A DNA stretch of 58,215 nucleotides. Origin: an uncultured bacterium (GTDB lineage: Bacteria > Cyanobacteriota > Vampirovibrionia > Gastranaerophilales > Gastranaerophilaceae). The stretch is from assembly GCA_949282195.1 (NCBI GenBank), contig CASDOW010000013.1, forward strand, positions 1 through 58,215, in the 5' to 3' direction. Shown piece by piece: positions 17,075 through 26,500 of this stretch. Numbering within the stretch: position 1 is the first letter of the stretch; each line of letters opens with the position of its first letter. Position numbers and translations under genes: made by a program. Below the pieces are notes generated by a model. It worked only from the letters and a program-made list of their open reading frames with translations. It was not told where the DNA came from and did no database searches.

Positions 17075-18376
17075 ATGGCAATAATTGATTCAACATTAAT
17101 AGTTGCAGATGATTTGACAGGCGCTAATGATACTGCCCTGCAATATTTTAAAAAGGGTTGTTCTACAAGAATAGTCATTGATTGCGAACATGATTTCACT
17201 GATGAAAACAGTGTTGATATTTGGGCAGTTTCAACGGAAAGTAGAAACATAGATAAGACTAAAGCTGTTGAAAAAGTGGCAGCAGTCAGCGAAAAGCTTT
17301 CTAAGAGTTTAAATATTGAAAATTTCTATAAAAAAATAGATTCAACCCTAAGAGGTAATACAGGTGCTGAAATTATAACTCTTTTAGAGGTTTCCAAAAA
17401 AGACGCCGTTATTGTTGCACCTGCTTATATTGAAGAAGGGCGTTCAACAGTTGGAGGTTATCAGCTTCTAAACGGCATACCTATTGAAAGAACCCAATGT
17501 GCGCTAGATCCTAAAGCTCCAATTTATGAATCTTATATTCCTGATATATTAAAAAAAGATTTAAATTCTCAAATTGCAAGTTTAATTGATACAATTGAAT
17601 TAAATACAGTGACAAAAGGCGCCGGCCCTATTATTTTAAAAATCAATGAACTTATTCAAAAAGGCAAAAAAATCTTAATTTTAGACGCAACTTCAAACAT
17701 TGATTTAGAACAAATCGCTCTTGCTATTGATAAATGCAATTATGATATTCTTCCTTGCGGAAGCGCCGGTTTAGCTAATGCGCTAAACAAAAATATAGGT
17801 GAAGATGTATTAACTCATCCTATTGAACATATTCCTGATATTGCAAGATTAATTATATCAGGCTCAGCAACTCAACTAACCTATAATCAAATTAAAAAAT
17901 TAAAAGAGGCAAATAAAAATATATTTTTTGTTGACCTTAAAACAAAAGATGTGATTTCCGAATTAAATGAAAACACAATCAACGAAATTTGTTCAAAACT
18001 AAACGAAGGAATTGATGTTGTCGTTCATTGTTCAGATATAAAAGATGAAATCAATTACGAAGAAGCTAAAAATGACTTAATTGACGCAGGGATTGCAAAA
18101 TGTGATTTTCCGAGCATTATAACAAATTTCTTAGCAGAATTAACATATGAAATAAATTTAAGAAGCAAATTCATTTTAATCACTATTGGCGGAGAAACCT
18201 CTTTTAAATGTGCAAAGAAAATTGATTGTACATATTTAGAAATTCTTGACGCCATAATGCCTGCTATTCCTTTGTGTATAGATATCCATGGGAAAATTGT
18301 TATTACAAAATCAGGCAATTTTGGCTCTAATACAACTTTAATCGATATTTTAGATTATTTTGATAAATTAAAATAA
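17075..18376 (+). CDS. Four-carbon acid sugar kinase family protein (DUF1537)
   Basis: 433 residues. The N-terminal domain holds LIVADDLTGANDTALQYFKKG and FYKKIDSTLRGNTGAEI, and the C-terminal nucleotide-binding domain ITIGGETSFKCAKK, as in the OtnK/DtnK (DUF1537) family. Characterised members phosphorylate D-threonate, D-erythronate or 3-oxo-tetronate. The next gene encodes a PdxA-type dehydrogenase, the partner of the D-threonate/D-erythronate routes. That pairing suggests use of four-carbon sugar acids. The substrate cannot be read from sequence. Confidence 0.88.
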   Translation: MAIIDSTLIVADDLTGANDTALQYFKKGCSTRIVIDCEHDFTDENSVDIWAVSTESRNIDKTKAVEKVAAVSEKLSKSLNIENFYKKIDSTLRGNTGAEIITLLEVSKKDAVIVAPAYIEEGRSTVGGYQLLNGIPIERTQCALDPKAPIYESYIPDILKKDLNSQIASLIDTIELNTVTKGAGPIILKINELIQKGKKILILDATSNIDLEQIALAIDKCNYDILPCGSAGLANALNKNIGEDVLTHPIEHIPDIARLIISGSATQLTYNQIKKLKEANKNIFFVDLKTKDVISELNENTINEICSKLNEGIDVVVHCSDIKDEINYEEAKNDLIDAGIAKCDFPSIITNFLAELTYEINLRSKFILITIGGETSFKCAKKIDCTYLEILDAIMPAIPLCIDIHGKIVITKSGNFGSNTTLIDILDYFDKLK

Positions 18377-18390
18377 TTAAAAGGATTACA

Positions 18391-19278
18391 ATGAAAAAAT
18401 ATAAAATAGCAATAACAACAGGTGATAAACTTGGAATAGGAAAAGAAATCACCAAAAAAGCTCTTGATAAACTTTCCTTAAATCAAGATGATGTTTTAAT
18501 TATCGGCGAAAAAATTGATGTTAACCACGATTTTTTAGAAATAAATGAAAAAGAAAATGGTGTCTTTTGCTATCAATCCCTAAAAACAGCCTGCGATTTA
18601 GCTAAAAAAGGCATAATCAAAGGGCTTGTAACGGCACCTGTTTCAAAATTGGAGCTTCATAAATCAGGTTATTATTTCAATGGTCAAACAGAAGTTATAG
18701 AAAATTTATTAAAACACGATAATCAAAAAGCGCAGATGATTTTTATAGCAGATGAATTAAAAGTTATGCTCTTAACTCGCCATTGTGCCTTAAAAGATAT
18801 TCACCTATCAATTGATGAAATAATATTTCAAACAAAAATTTTAAATAATTTTCTTATTAAAAAATATAATATTCAATCTCCAAAAATTGCCCTTTGTGCG
18901 CTTAATCCTCATTGTGGCGAAGGGGGAATTTTAGGAAGAGAAGAAATTGAAATCTTAAATCCCGTAGTTGAAATTTTAAACAAGGAAAACATAAATATCA
19001 CATATCCAAAAAGCGCGGACAGTCTTTTTGCAAAAGTTGCAAAAGAATATCTTTCAAAAGAAAAACATAGTTATGACGCAATTTTAGCTTGCTATCATGA
19101 CCAAGGATTGTGTCCAATTAAAGCAATAGCTTTTGATAGTGCAATTAATACAACCATAGGGCTTGATATTATAAGAACATCTCCTTCATCAGGTACAGCC
19201 TATGATATTGCAGGGAAAAATATAGCAAACCCAAATAGCATGGTTGAAGCAATAAAATTAGCCTTAAAATTGGCTTAG
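18391..19278 (+). CDS. PdxA-family 4-phosphate dehydrogenase (PdxA2-like)
   Basis: The 295-residue protein has PdxA features: ITTGDKLGIGKEIT at the start, GLVTAPVSKLEL, LNPHCGEGGILGREE, and ACYHDQGLCPIKAIAFDSAINTTIGLDIIRTSPSSGTAYDIAGKN with metal-binding His residues. It is shorter than typical PdxA (about 330). Next to a DUF1537 kinase, the likely role is oxidation and decarboxylation of 4-phospho-D-threonate or -erythronate to dihydroxyacetone phosphate. A pyridoxal 5'-phosphate role (true PdxA) is the alternative. SD AAAGGA lies before ATG 18391. It overlaps the opposing gene by 4 bp. Confidence 0.87.
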   Translation: MKKYKIAITTGDKLGIGKEITKKALDKLSLNQDDVLIIGEKIDVNHDFLEINEKENGVFCYQSLKTACDLAKKGIIKGLVTAPVSKLELHKSGYYFNGQTEVIENLLKHDNQKAQMIFIADELKVMLLTRHCALKDIHLSIDEIIFQTKILNNFLIKKYNIQSPKIALCALNPHCGEGGILGREEIEILNPVVEILNKENINITYPKSADSLFAKVAKEYLSKEKHSYDAILACYHDQGLCPIKAIAFDSAINTTIGLDIIRTSPSSGTAYDIAGKNIANPNSMVEAIKLALKLA

Positions 19279-19745
19279 TCTTTTAATTTGCAAACGTCAA
19301 TCCAACTGTCAAATTGAGTATATTTTTCAAGCTCTTCAATTGTAAGTTCAATTGCCGAATTTGCACTTCCGCAAGCCGGAAAAACCGTTTCAAAACGTTT
19401 TAAGGAATTATCAAGATAAATTTTAACCTTTTGGTTAACCGCAAAAGGGCAAACTCCGCCAACTTTATGCCCCACTAAAGGCTCAACTTCGTCATATTGA
19501 AGCATTTTAGCTTTTTTATGAAAATTTGATTTATATTTTGAATTATCAATTTTGACATCTCCTGCTGTTACAATTAAAATCACATCTTCATCTGTTTTAA
19601 AAGATAATGTTTTTGCTATTCTTGCTTCATCACATCCTAAGGCTTTGGCTGCAAGCTCAACTGTTGCAGAAGAAACACTAAATTCTTTGATTTTATTTTC
19701 AATATTAAACTTTTTAAAATATTCTCTAACTTTTTCTATTGACAT
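19275..19745 (-). CDS. YbaK/EbsC (prolyl-tRNA editing) family deacylase
   Basis: A 156-residue protein of the YbaK/ProXp domain family. Signatures are SSATVELAAKALGCDEARIAKTLSFK (residues 24-49), the GHKVGGVCPFAV loop near 92-103, and PACGSANSAIELT near the end. Such enzymes hydrolyse mis-acylated tRNA (often Cys- or Ala-tRNA-Pro), though single-domain members can have other specificities. Its promoter region faces trpR, with 109 bp between the two starts that include the twin operators. Confidence 0.88.
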   Translation of the reverse strand: MSIEKVREYFKKFNIENKIKEFSVSSATVELAAKALGCDEARIAKTLSFKTDEDVILIVTAGDVKIDNSKYKSNFHKKAKMLQYDEVEPLVGHKVGGVCPFAVNQKVKIYLDNSLKRFETVFPACGSANSAIELTIEELEKYTQFDSWIDVCKLKD

Positions 19746-19790
19746 GGTTTATCCTTTCAAAAATATTATATAATAAAAAAAATTAACCAT

Positions 19791-19844
19791 GTTTCTATTG
19801 ACAGAAACATTTTTTTATTTTAAAGTGTTTCTATAAATAGAAAC
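19791..19844 (+). promoter_or_regulatory. trpR-trpB promoter with twin palindromic operators
   Basis: Two 18-bp palindromes, GTTTCTATTGACAGAAAC (19791-19808) and GTTTCTATAAATAGAAAC (19827-19844), lie 36 bp apart. The first contains the -35 hexamer TTGACA (19798-19803). After a 17-bp spacer, TAAAGT (19821-19826) is the -10, and the second palindrome sits over the likely transcription start. The arrangement fits direct repression, most simply by the TrpR-like protein encoded next. Confidence 0.75.
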
Positions 19845-19854
19845 AAGGTAAAAA

Positions 19855-20130
19855 ATGGACACATTAAAAGAAATCTCAAATTCAATAGCAAAATTATCAA
19901 ATGAAGAAATTAACGCTTTTTTAACTGAGATTTTAACTGAAAAAGAAATTTCAACTTTATCAAATCGATGGCGCATTTTAAAAATGTTAAACCAAAATTT
20001 TAGCCAAAGAGATATTGCCTCTAAACTCAATGTCAGCTTATGTAAAATCACAAGAGGAGCTAAAATTTTAAAAAATAAAAATGCGATTAGTTTAAGATTG
20101 ATAAAGGAAACAGAAAATGAATATAATTAA
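19855..20130 (+). CDS. trpR: TrpR/YerC-family transcriptional repressor
   Basis: A 91-residue helical protein of the Trp repressor superfamily: [24 protein letters not shown] followed by the helix-turn-helix [25 protein letters not shown]. In the family, tryptophan binding shapes the reading heads. The start follows AAGGT. Twin palindromes lie just upstream, suggesting autoregulation, and the gene overlaps trpB by 14 bp. The binding site differs from the E. coli trp operator. The corepressor is inferred, not shown. Confidence 0.85.
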   Translation: MDTLKEISNSIAKLSNEEINAFLTEILTEKEISTLSNRWRILKMLNQNFSQRDIASKLNVSLCKITRGAKILKNKNAISLRLIKETENEYN

Positions 20131-21310
20131 TTTACCTGATAAAGAAGGTTTTTTCGGCTCATACGGCGGTCAATATATTGATAAAGATTTAAAAGAAGAA
20201 TTTGATAAAATAACAAATGAATTTAATAAATTAAAAGAAGATAAAAATTTTATTGATGAATTAAATTATCTTTTAAAACATTATGTAGGCAGACCCAGTC
20301 CTATTTATTTTGCTAAAAATTTATCTAAAAAATATGGTGCTGAAATTTATCTGAAAAGAGAAGATTTAAACCATACAGGCGCACACAAAATTAATCATTC
20401 ATTAGGCGAGGCTCTTTTAGCTAAAAAAATGGGAAAGAAAAAAATAATAGCTGAAACAGGAGCCGGTCAACACGGAGTTGCAACAGCTACAGCGGCAGCC
20501 TTAATGGGGCTTGAATGTGATATTTACATGGGCGAAATTGATGTCATAAAAGAAAAGCCAAACGTAGATAAAATGAAGATTTTGGGCGCAAATATAATTA
20601 GTGTAAAATCAGGACAGAAAACCCTTAAAGAAGCAGTTGATGAAGCTTTTATTGCTTATAAAAAAGAATATAAAACAGCACTTTACGCAATTGGTTCTGT
20701 AGTAGGACCGCATCCATTTCCGATGATTGTTGAATATTTTCAATCAATTGTAGGTAAAGAAGCAAGAAATCAATTTCTTGAACTAACAAATACTTTACCT
20801 GATTGTGTTATAGCTTGCGTTGGCGGAGGGTCAAATTCAATTGGTATATTTGACGGATTTATTAATGATATAAATACAAAGCTTATCGGCGTTGAGCCAT
20901 TGGGCAAAGGTGAAAAATTGGGTCAAAATGCTGCAAGCTTAACCTATGGTCAAGACGGAATTATCCATGGGTTTAAATGTAAACTTTTACAAGATGAAAA
21001 AGGAGAAATAAAAGACGCTTATTCAATTGCAAGCGGATTAGATTACCCCGGAGTCGGCCCTAAACATTGTTATTTAAATGATATTAAAAGAGCGCAATAT
21101 AAGACAATAGATGATAAAGAAGCACTAAGCGTATTTTTTGAATTATCAAAAACAGAAGGAATAATTCCCGCGCTTGAAAGTTCACACGCAATTGCATATG
21201 CAATTAAACTTGCAAAAGAAAATAAAAATACAAAAATTCTTGTAAATCTTTCAGGCAGAGGCGATAAAGATGTTGAATTTGTATTGAATTGTATGAGTAA
21301 TGAATTTTAG
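20117..21310 (+). CDS. trpB: Tryptophan synthase beta chain
   Basis: 397 residues, normal TrpB length. The PLP lysine is in [12 protein letters not shown], the catalytic glutamate region in [14 protein letters not shown], and the phosphate loop in [10 protein letters not shown]. Late segments include [12 protein letters not shown] and LSGRGDKD. TrpB joins indole and serine to make tryptophan. No trpA, trpC, trpD or trpE is present beside it; its only operon partner is trpR. A stand-alone, tryptophan-regulated trpB may serve indole salvage (inference). Terminator structure was not seen directly after it. Confidence 0.96.
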   Translation: MNIINLPDKEGFFGSYGGQYIDKDLKEEFDKITNEFNKLKEDKNFIDELNYLLKHYVGRPSPIYFAKNLSKKYGAEIYLKREDLNHTGAHKINHSLGEALLAKKMGKKKIIAETGAGQHGVATATAAALMGLECDIYMGEIDVIKEKPNVDKMKILGANIISVKSGQKTLKEAVDEAFIAYKKEYKTALYAIGSVVGPHPFPMIVEYFQSIVGKEARNQFLELTNTLPDCVIACVGGGSNSIGIFDGFINDINTKLIGVEPLGKGEKLGQNAASLTYGQDGIIHGFKCKLLQDEKGEIKDAYSIASGLDYPGVGPKHCYLNDIKRAQYKTIDDKEALSVFFELSKTEGIIPALESSHAIAYAIKLAKENKNTKILVNLSGRGDKDVEFVLNCMSNEF

Positions 21311-21355
21311 GCAAAAAACTTCGTTTACATGTTTTAAATAATTATAAATGCCTGA

Positions 21356-21384
21356 TTGACGTAATTTTTTTACCATGTTAGCAT
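21356..21384 (+). promoter_or_regulatory. Putative rpsU promoter
   Basis: TTGACG (21356-21361), a 17-bp spacer and TAGCAT (21379-21384) lie about 45 bp before the rpsU start codon. Confidence 0.45.
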
Positions 21385-21428
21385 TAAAGATACAAAGTAG
21401 AAAAGTTCCTAAAAAGGAGGTGAAAACA

Positions 21429-21602
21429 ATGCCGGAAGTTCGTGTTCGTGAAAATGAAAGTATCGAATCAGCTCTTAAAAGATTTAAGAAAAAAATCCAA
21501 AAAGCAGGAATTTTATCTGAAATTAAACGTAGAGAAAGATATGAAAAGCCTTCTGTAAAAAGAAAAAGAAAATCAGAAGCCGCTAGAAAAAGAAAAGTAT
21601 AA
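21429..21602 (+). CDS. rpsU: 30S ribosomal protein S21
   Basis: The 57-residue basic protein [27 protein letters not shown]... ending [12 protein letters not shown] is a normal bS21. The start at 21429 is chosen because a near-perfect AAGGAGGTGA lies 6 bp before it; the upstream in-frame ATG (21375) would add 18 unlikely residues. A terminator follows at once, so rpsU is probably monocistronic. Confidence 0.96.
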   Translation: MPEVRVRENESIESALKRFKKKIQKAGILSEIKRRERYEKPSVKRKRKSEAARKRKV

Positions 21603-21604
21603 AT

Positions 21605-21632
21605 AAAAAAGAGTCCTTAAGGACTCTTTTTT
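21605..21632. terminator. Intrinsic terminator after rpsU
   Basis: A perfect palindrome with AAAAAAGAGTCC on one arm and GGACTCTTTTTT on the other, centred on TTAA, with a T-run at the end. Confidence 0.9.
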
Positions 21633-21680
21633 ATTATAATATGCTATAATAACAATGTTTAGATGATTTGGAGAAAAAAT

Positions 21681-22181
21681 ATGGCAAAAGACGCTAGTTT
21701 TGATATTGTTTCAGAATTTGATAAACAAGAATTAACAAACGCAATTGACCAAGTTAAAAGAGAATTAACCACAAGGTTTGACCTTAAAGATTCAAATTCT
21801 GACATTAGTTTAGAAGAAGATAAGGCAATTTTAATCACAACAAACGACGAAATGAAATTAAAAAATATTTATGATATTCTTCAATCTAAACTTGTTAAAA
21901 GAAATTTGAGCCTTAAAATTTTAGATCCTCAAAAGGTTGAAAATGCGCTGGGCGGCAATGTTAAACAGCAAATTAAATTAAAAAAAGGTTTATCAACCGA
22001 ACTTGCCAAAAAAATCACAGGTTTTGTTAAAGAAACTAAACTAAAAGTTCAAGCGTCAATTCAAGGTGATAGCGTTAGAGTTACAGGTAAAAACAGAGAT
22101 GACTTACAAGAAGTTATTAAAGCCATTAGGGCAAAAGAAGATGAAATTGACGCACCTTTGCAATTCACAAATTACAGATAA
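21681..22181 (+). CDS. yajQ: YajQ family nucleotide-binding protein
   Basis: A 166-residue UPF0234/YajQ protein (MAKDASFDIVSEFDKQELTNA; KGLSTELAKKITGFVKETKLKVQASIQGDSVRVTGKNRDDLQEVI). It has two ferredoxin-like domains; some homologues bind cyclic di-GMP or nucleotides/RNA. The ATG at 21681 is preferred over one six codons upstream because TTGGAG lies 7 bp before it. Single gene with its own terminator. Confidence 0.92.
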   Translation: MAKDASFDIVSEFDKQELTNAIDQVKRELTTRFDLKDSNSDISLEEDKAILITTNDEMKLKNIYDILQSKLVKRNLSLKILDPQKVENALGGNVKQQIKLKKGLSTELAKKITGFVKETKLKVQASIQGDSVRVTGKNRDDLQEVIKAIRAKEDEIDAPLQFTNYR

Positions 22182-22183
22182 TT

Positions 22184-22208
22184 AAAAGCTCCTAATTTAG
22201 GAGCTTTT
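22184..22208. terminator. Bidirectional terminator between yajQ and rsfS
   Basis: AAAAGCTCCTAA pairs with TTAGGAGCTTTT with almost no loop, flanked by A/T runs on both sides, between convergent genes. Confidence 0.85.
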
Positions 22209-22211
22209 AAT

Positions 22212-22607
22212 TTATTCATATTTTGAATATTCTTTTGATAATTCTTCCCAGGTTTCTCTTTCTAATGTCATTGCATGCGACCAGAATTTTTCTATTTTAT
22301 AATTTTCTCTTTCAACTCCATGCATAATATGAACAACAACTTCGCCATAATCTAATAAATTCCACCTGCTTTGTCTTTGAGTTTCTTCGCCAAGAGGAAT
22401 TCTTTTAAAAATATCTTTAATTTTTTGTCTTACTGCTTCAGTTAAGGCTCTAATATGTGGTGTTGAAGTACCTGTTGCAATAATAAAATAATCAGATAAA
22501 GAACAAACATTAGAAACATTTAAAACAACAATGTCTTGTGCTTTATTATCATCTAATATTCTTGCCATTATTGAAGCTAATTTTTCACTTGTTATATTGT
22601 TTTCCAT
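22212..22607 (-). CDS. rsfS: Ribosomal silencing factor RsfS (Iojap)
   Basis: 131 residues with the RsfS core: AQDIVVLNVSNVCSLSDYFIIATGTSTPHIRALTEAV and WNLLDYGEVVVHIMHGVERENYKIEKFW. RsfS binds uL14 on the 50S subunit and blocks joining when nutrients are low. It follows ricT with 2 bp between them and ends the minus-strand unit. Confidence 0.94.
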   Translation of the reverse strand: MENNITSEKLASIMARILDDNKAQDIVVLNVSNVCSLSDYFIIATGTSTPHIRALTEAVRQKIKDIFKRIPLGEETQRQSRWNLLDYGEVVVHIMHGVERENYKIEKFWSHAMTLERETWEELSKEYSKYE

Positions 22608-22609
22608 TT

Positions 22610-23524
22610 TTAAATATTCCCTGTGGAAGAATTTTTGTCATCTTCCAATGATTTTATATCCACTATTTCTTCATCTTGATAATTTAGGTTGTTATTAATA
22701 TCAATTTCAATATTAACTTCTCCGTCAACCATTTCAATTTCATCTCTTTGATATTCTTTTATTTTGCCGTCTTCTAATTTGACACTGGCTGATTTTTTAA
22801 GAAAATTAACCATAAATACTTTTCCGATACCATCGGGAGTCATAACGCCAGAACCAACAGGGGGAAGTGTTTTAGCTGCTTCAAGATAATTTTTATATTC
22901 ATAATTTAAGCAGCAAAGCAATCTTCCGCAAGCACCGGTAATTTTTCCGGGGGTAATCGGAATACCTTGGTCTTTAGCTAATTTTGTGTTAACCTGTTCA
23001 AATTTCTTTAAAAATTTACAACAGCAATAATCTTGTCCGCATATACCTTGACCTTGCAAGATAGAAGTTTCATCTCTAACACCGATATGTCTTAAATCTA
23101 TTCTTACTCTTTTAAACTCCTGAGTTAAATCTTTTAAAAGTTCTCTAAAATCAACTCTTTCAGGGGCGGTATAGTAAAAAGTAATTTTTTTTCTGTCAAA
23201 AGTATATCTTGCTTGGGTAAATTTCATTACAAGATTTCTTTTTTGAGCTAAATCTCTGCATTTATAAAACGCTTTTACTTCAAGTTCTTTTTGTTCAGAG
23301 TAGGTTTTTAAATCTTCATCGTTTAATATCCGAACGACAGAAAGGGCTTCAGGCTGATGTTTTTCCCATAAACGTTGAATACAAGAATTTACTAAAAAAA
23401 CCTTAAAAACTTCTTCACCTTTATCTGTTCTGACCAAAACAAGCTGCCCATGCTTAATATTGGCATTTTGCGGAACCTTCAAGGGGTGAAATTGATTTTT
23501 TATAACTCTTATTGCAAATTTCAT
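22610..23524 (-). CDS. ricT: RicT/PSP1 family protein (YaaT-like)
   Basis: The 304-residue protein has the PSP1 domain (KFAIRVIKNQFHPL; FTQARYTFDRKKITFYYTAPERVDFRELLKDL; RIDLRHIGVRDETSILQGQGICG). Two Cys clusters (CGQDYCCCKFL and CGRLLCCLNYE) match those that bind iron-sulfur clusters in the RicAFT complex of Bacillus, which directs RNase Y-dependent mRNA maturation. The last 40 residues are acidic. No RicA or RicF gene is nearby. It lies between the coiled-coil gene and rsfS in one unit. Confidence 0.9.
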   Translation of the reverse strand: MKFAIRVIKNQFHPLKVPQNANIKHGQLVLVRTDKGEEVFKVFLVNSCIQRLWEKHQPEALSVVRILNDEDLKTYSEQKELEVKAFYKCRDLAQKRNLVMKFTQARYTFDRKKITFYYTAPERVDFRELLKDLTQEFKRVRIDLRHIGVRDETSILQGQGICGQDYCCCKFLKKFEQVNTKLAKDQGIPITPGKITGACGRLLCCLNYEYKNYLEAAKTLPPVGSGVMTPDGIGKVFMVNFLKKSASVKLEDGKIKEYQRDEIEMVDGEVNIEIDINNNLNYQDEEIVDIKSLEDDKNSSTGNI

Positions 23525-23548
23525 AATCTTAATTATATTTTAAAAATT

Positions 23549-26500
23549 TTATGTTTCAACGTAACTGATTAGCTTTTCTATCGCATTTTGGATTGAATTA
23601 ATTTTATCTTCAATTATTTCAACCCTGTTTGAAAGCATTTTTGTTTGAGTCATACTTTCATAAAAAATATCGATAAATTGGCTCGGATTAAAGTTTTCAT
23701 TTTGGTTTTTAACCAATAAATCAACTTTGTTTGTTAATTGTGCTATTTTTTCATCTTGAAGTTTTGCATTTCTAAGTAATACTTTGATTGCATTTTCAAT
23801 TTTTGCATTAAATTCAATCGTGTTTGTTTTAGATTTTTCGCTTTGAATTAATCTTGTTCTTATATCCTCAAAACCAACGCTTTGTATATCGCCGACTTTT
23901 TCCGCTAAATCATCAATTTTATTAACGGCGTCTTTAAACCAGCCTGAAAGATGACTTAATTCAGATTCAACATCGCGATTAATTTTAACATTTTCAAGAC
24001 CAACTGTTCTTAATTCGATAACTTTTTCAAACAGGTTTTTAAAATCTTCATTATTTGAAGCATGTTTTTCAATATTCAACCTGATTTTTGCTAAATCTGA
24101 TTCAACATCTTCTAAAGTATAAGAATAATTTGAATTATCATCAACTGTTCTTATTCTTTTGATTGCGGTTTCAAGCTTTTGAAATTCGCTTGCAAGATTT
24201 TCTTTAATTTCTTGAGAAATATTACTCTTTAAAAATTCAAAATTAGAAAGATATTCTTGAACTTTATTAGATAAATTATCTATATCGGCATTTTTTGTGT
24301 CGTTGTTTTCAGGGGTTTCTTTTTCTTTATCTAAAAGAATAGAAATTTTTTGAACATTATCTTTTAATTTTTGTTCAATTTGTTCTTTTGTTTGTTCAAT
24401 TTCTTCTGCTAAATCAATATTGAATTCTTCCATGCCTTGAAGTTTTTCAGATATTTTTGATATAGCGTTCATCAAAGAGGCCATGTTTTTGCTTTCTTCA
24501 ATTGTGGATATTTTCATGGCTAAGTTTGATGTGCTTGATTGAATTTCTTCCAAAAGTTCTTTGGCATTATGAATTTGTTGAAGATTAGTTCTGTCGATTT
24601 TTGTTTCAATATCGACAACGGTTTCTCTAAGAGATTTTTTATCAATAATGTTATCTAAATCAGCCCCTATGTAATTATCAAGCAATTTATCCAATTTTAG
24701 TTCAAATTGGTTTAGTGAATTTTTATTTGATTTATCTATAGTTAAAATGCTGTCAATAATATCGCTTTTGATTTCATTTAAGGTGTCTTGATTGTGCGCA
24801 GAATTGATATTAATTGTATCATTTATTCTATCGATTGCATCACGGGAGAAATTCTCCAAACCTACTTCAAGGCTTGATATTTTATCATTAACCCTTTCAA
24901 TGCCGTCTTGTTGTTTAATTTGAAATTCTTGAAAATCTACTTTAAAATTAACAAATTCTTTTTGTATTTTGTCGTTAACCATTTCAACACTATCGACCAA
25001 GTGGTCTGAAAGTCTTTGTAAGTCAACTTTTAGAGTATCAAGAGTTTCAATATTAATTGTTTTGGTATCATCTTGAATTTTATCAATAGCATTTGTTAAA
25101 TTTTCTTTAACTGAAGCAACAACATCTGAAAAAGATGTTTTAATTTGGCTTAAATTCGTAGAATTTTCAGTTACAACATGTGTTCTAAAGATTTCTAATT
25201 TATCAGCGATAGTAGGTATTGCTTCAGAAATTTGTGTTAGAATTTGCATGCTTGAAACAGAATTCATATCATTCAAATTAGCTTGCATATTTTGAATTGA
25301 AGACTGAATTTCAAACGTCACATCTCTTAAATTATCAGCTAAATCTTTAATGTTTCTGCCTAAATCTTGATTTTTCAATTCTGCCATAGCACGCTCAATC
25401 GGCTCTTGGAGAACTTTAATATTTCCTTCGTTAATTGCGTTTAAATCTTTTTTAAATGAAGTTAAACCGATTAACAAAGTTTTTATATCTTCTTTGGCAC
25501 TGTTTAAATATCTTTCATATTCTGCTTGATATTGGTGTGATTTATATAGAATTTCATCATTAATTAAATTGCGAACATCTTTTAATTCATTACCAAGACC
25601 TTGAACGGTTATAGAAAGATTTTTTACTTCATCTTTTGTATTTGATAAATTAGCTCCAAGGTTTTGGATATTATTTGAAACAGTGTTAACATTAGAAGTT
25701 AAATTATATACTTCTGTTTTAACACCTGCATCTCCTGCCGTATTAACAACCTTTTGTATTTCATATTTTACTGTTTCAATTTGATTTCTTATTTCATTAC
25801 TTAGCGCTTGAAGTTCTGCTCTTGAATCAATAGAATTAATATTTTCTTTCATAGAAGTAACTAAACCGCTAAGAGAGCGAACTTCTTTTAGAGCGTCATT
25901 AAAAATATTTTCTCTATGAGAAATGGCGTCAATTAAACCGGTTAAATCTCTGTATTTATTTTCAATAACAGAAATTGCAGATATTACGGAATTAACATTT
26001 CCTAAAACTGTATCAAGGTCGCTTCTTATTGCGCTAAATTCTTCTTTAGAGCTAAATTGTTTAACTTGGCTTAAAAAATCAGCAAAATTTTTATTTAGGG
26101 TTGTGGTGATATTTTCAAAACCTTTAGAAAAAGCAAGGAAATTTTCGCTCAATTTTGTGATTTCAGGGGCAGGATTTTCCCCTCTTTGAAGCTCAATTGT
26201 ATTAAATATTTTTTGAAGCGCTAAATCTTGAGCATTTAATTTTGCATAGGTATTTGATGTGTCATTTAAAAGCTTGGTTATTTCAGCTTGCATTTTGGGA
26301 TTTTGATTATTTTGCGCAGCTTGTAAATTTCTGATTGAAGCTTCTAATTCCTTAACAAGGTCATTAGTTTGACCATATTTTAAATCTATTGTTTTTCTAA
26401 ACTCATTAACTAATACAGATGCTATTTTTTCATTAGAAACATTTGTTAAATTCTCATATCTTTGAGATAAGCTCGTAAGGGCGTTGTAAATCTCCCCTTG

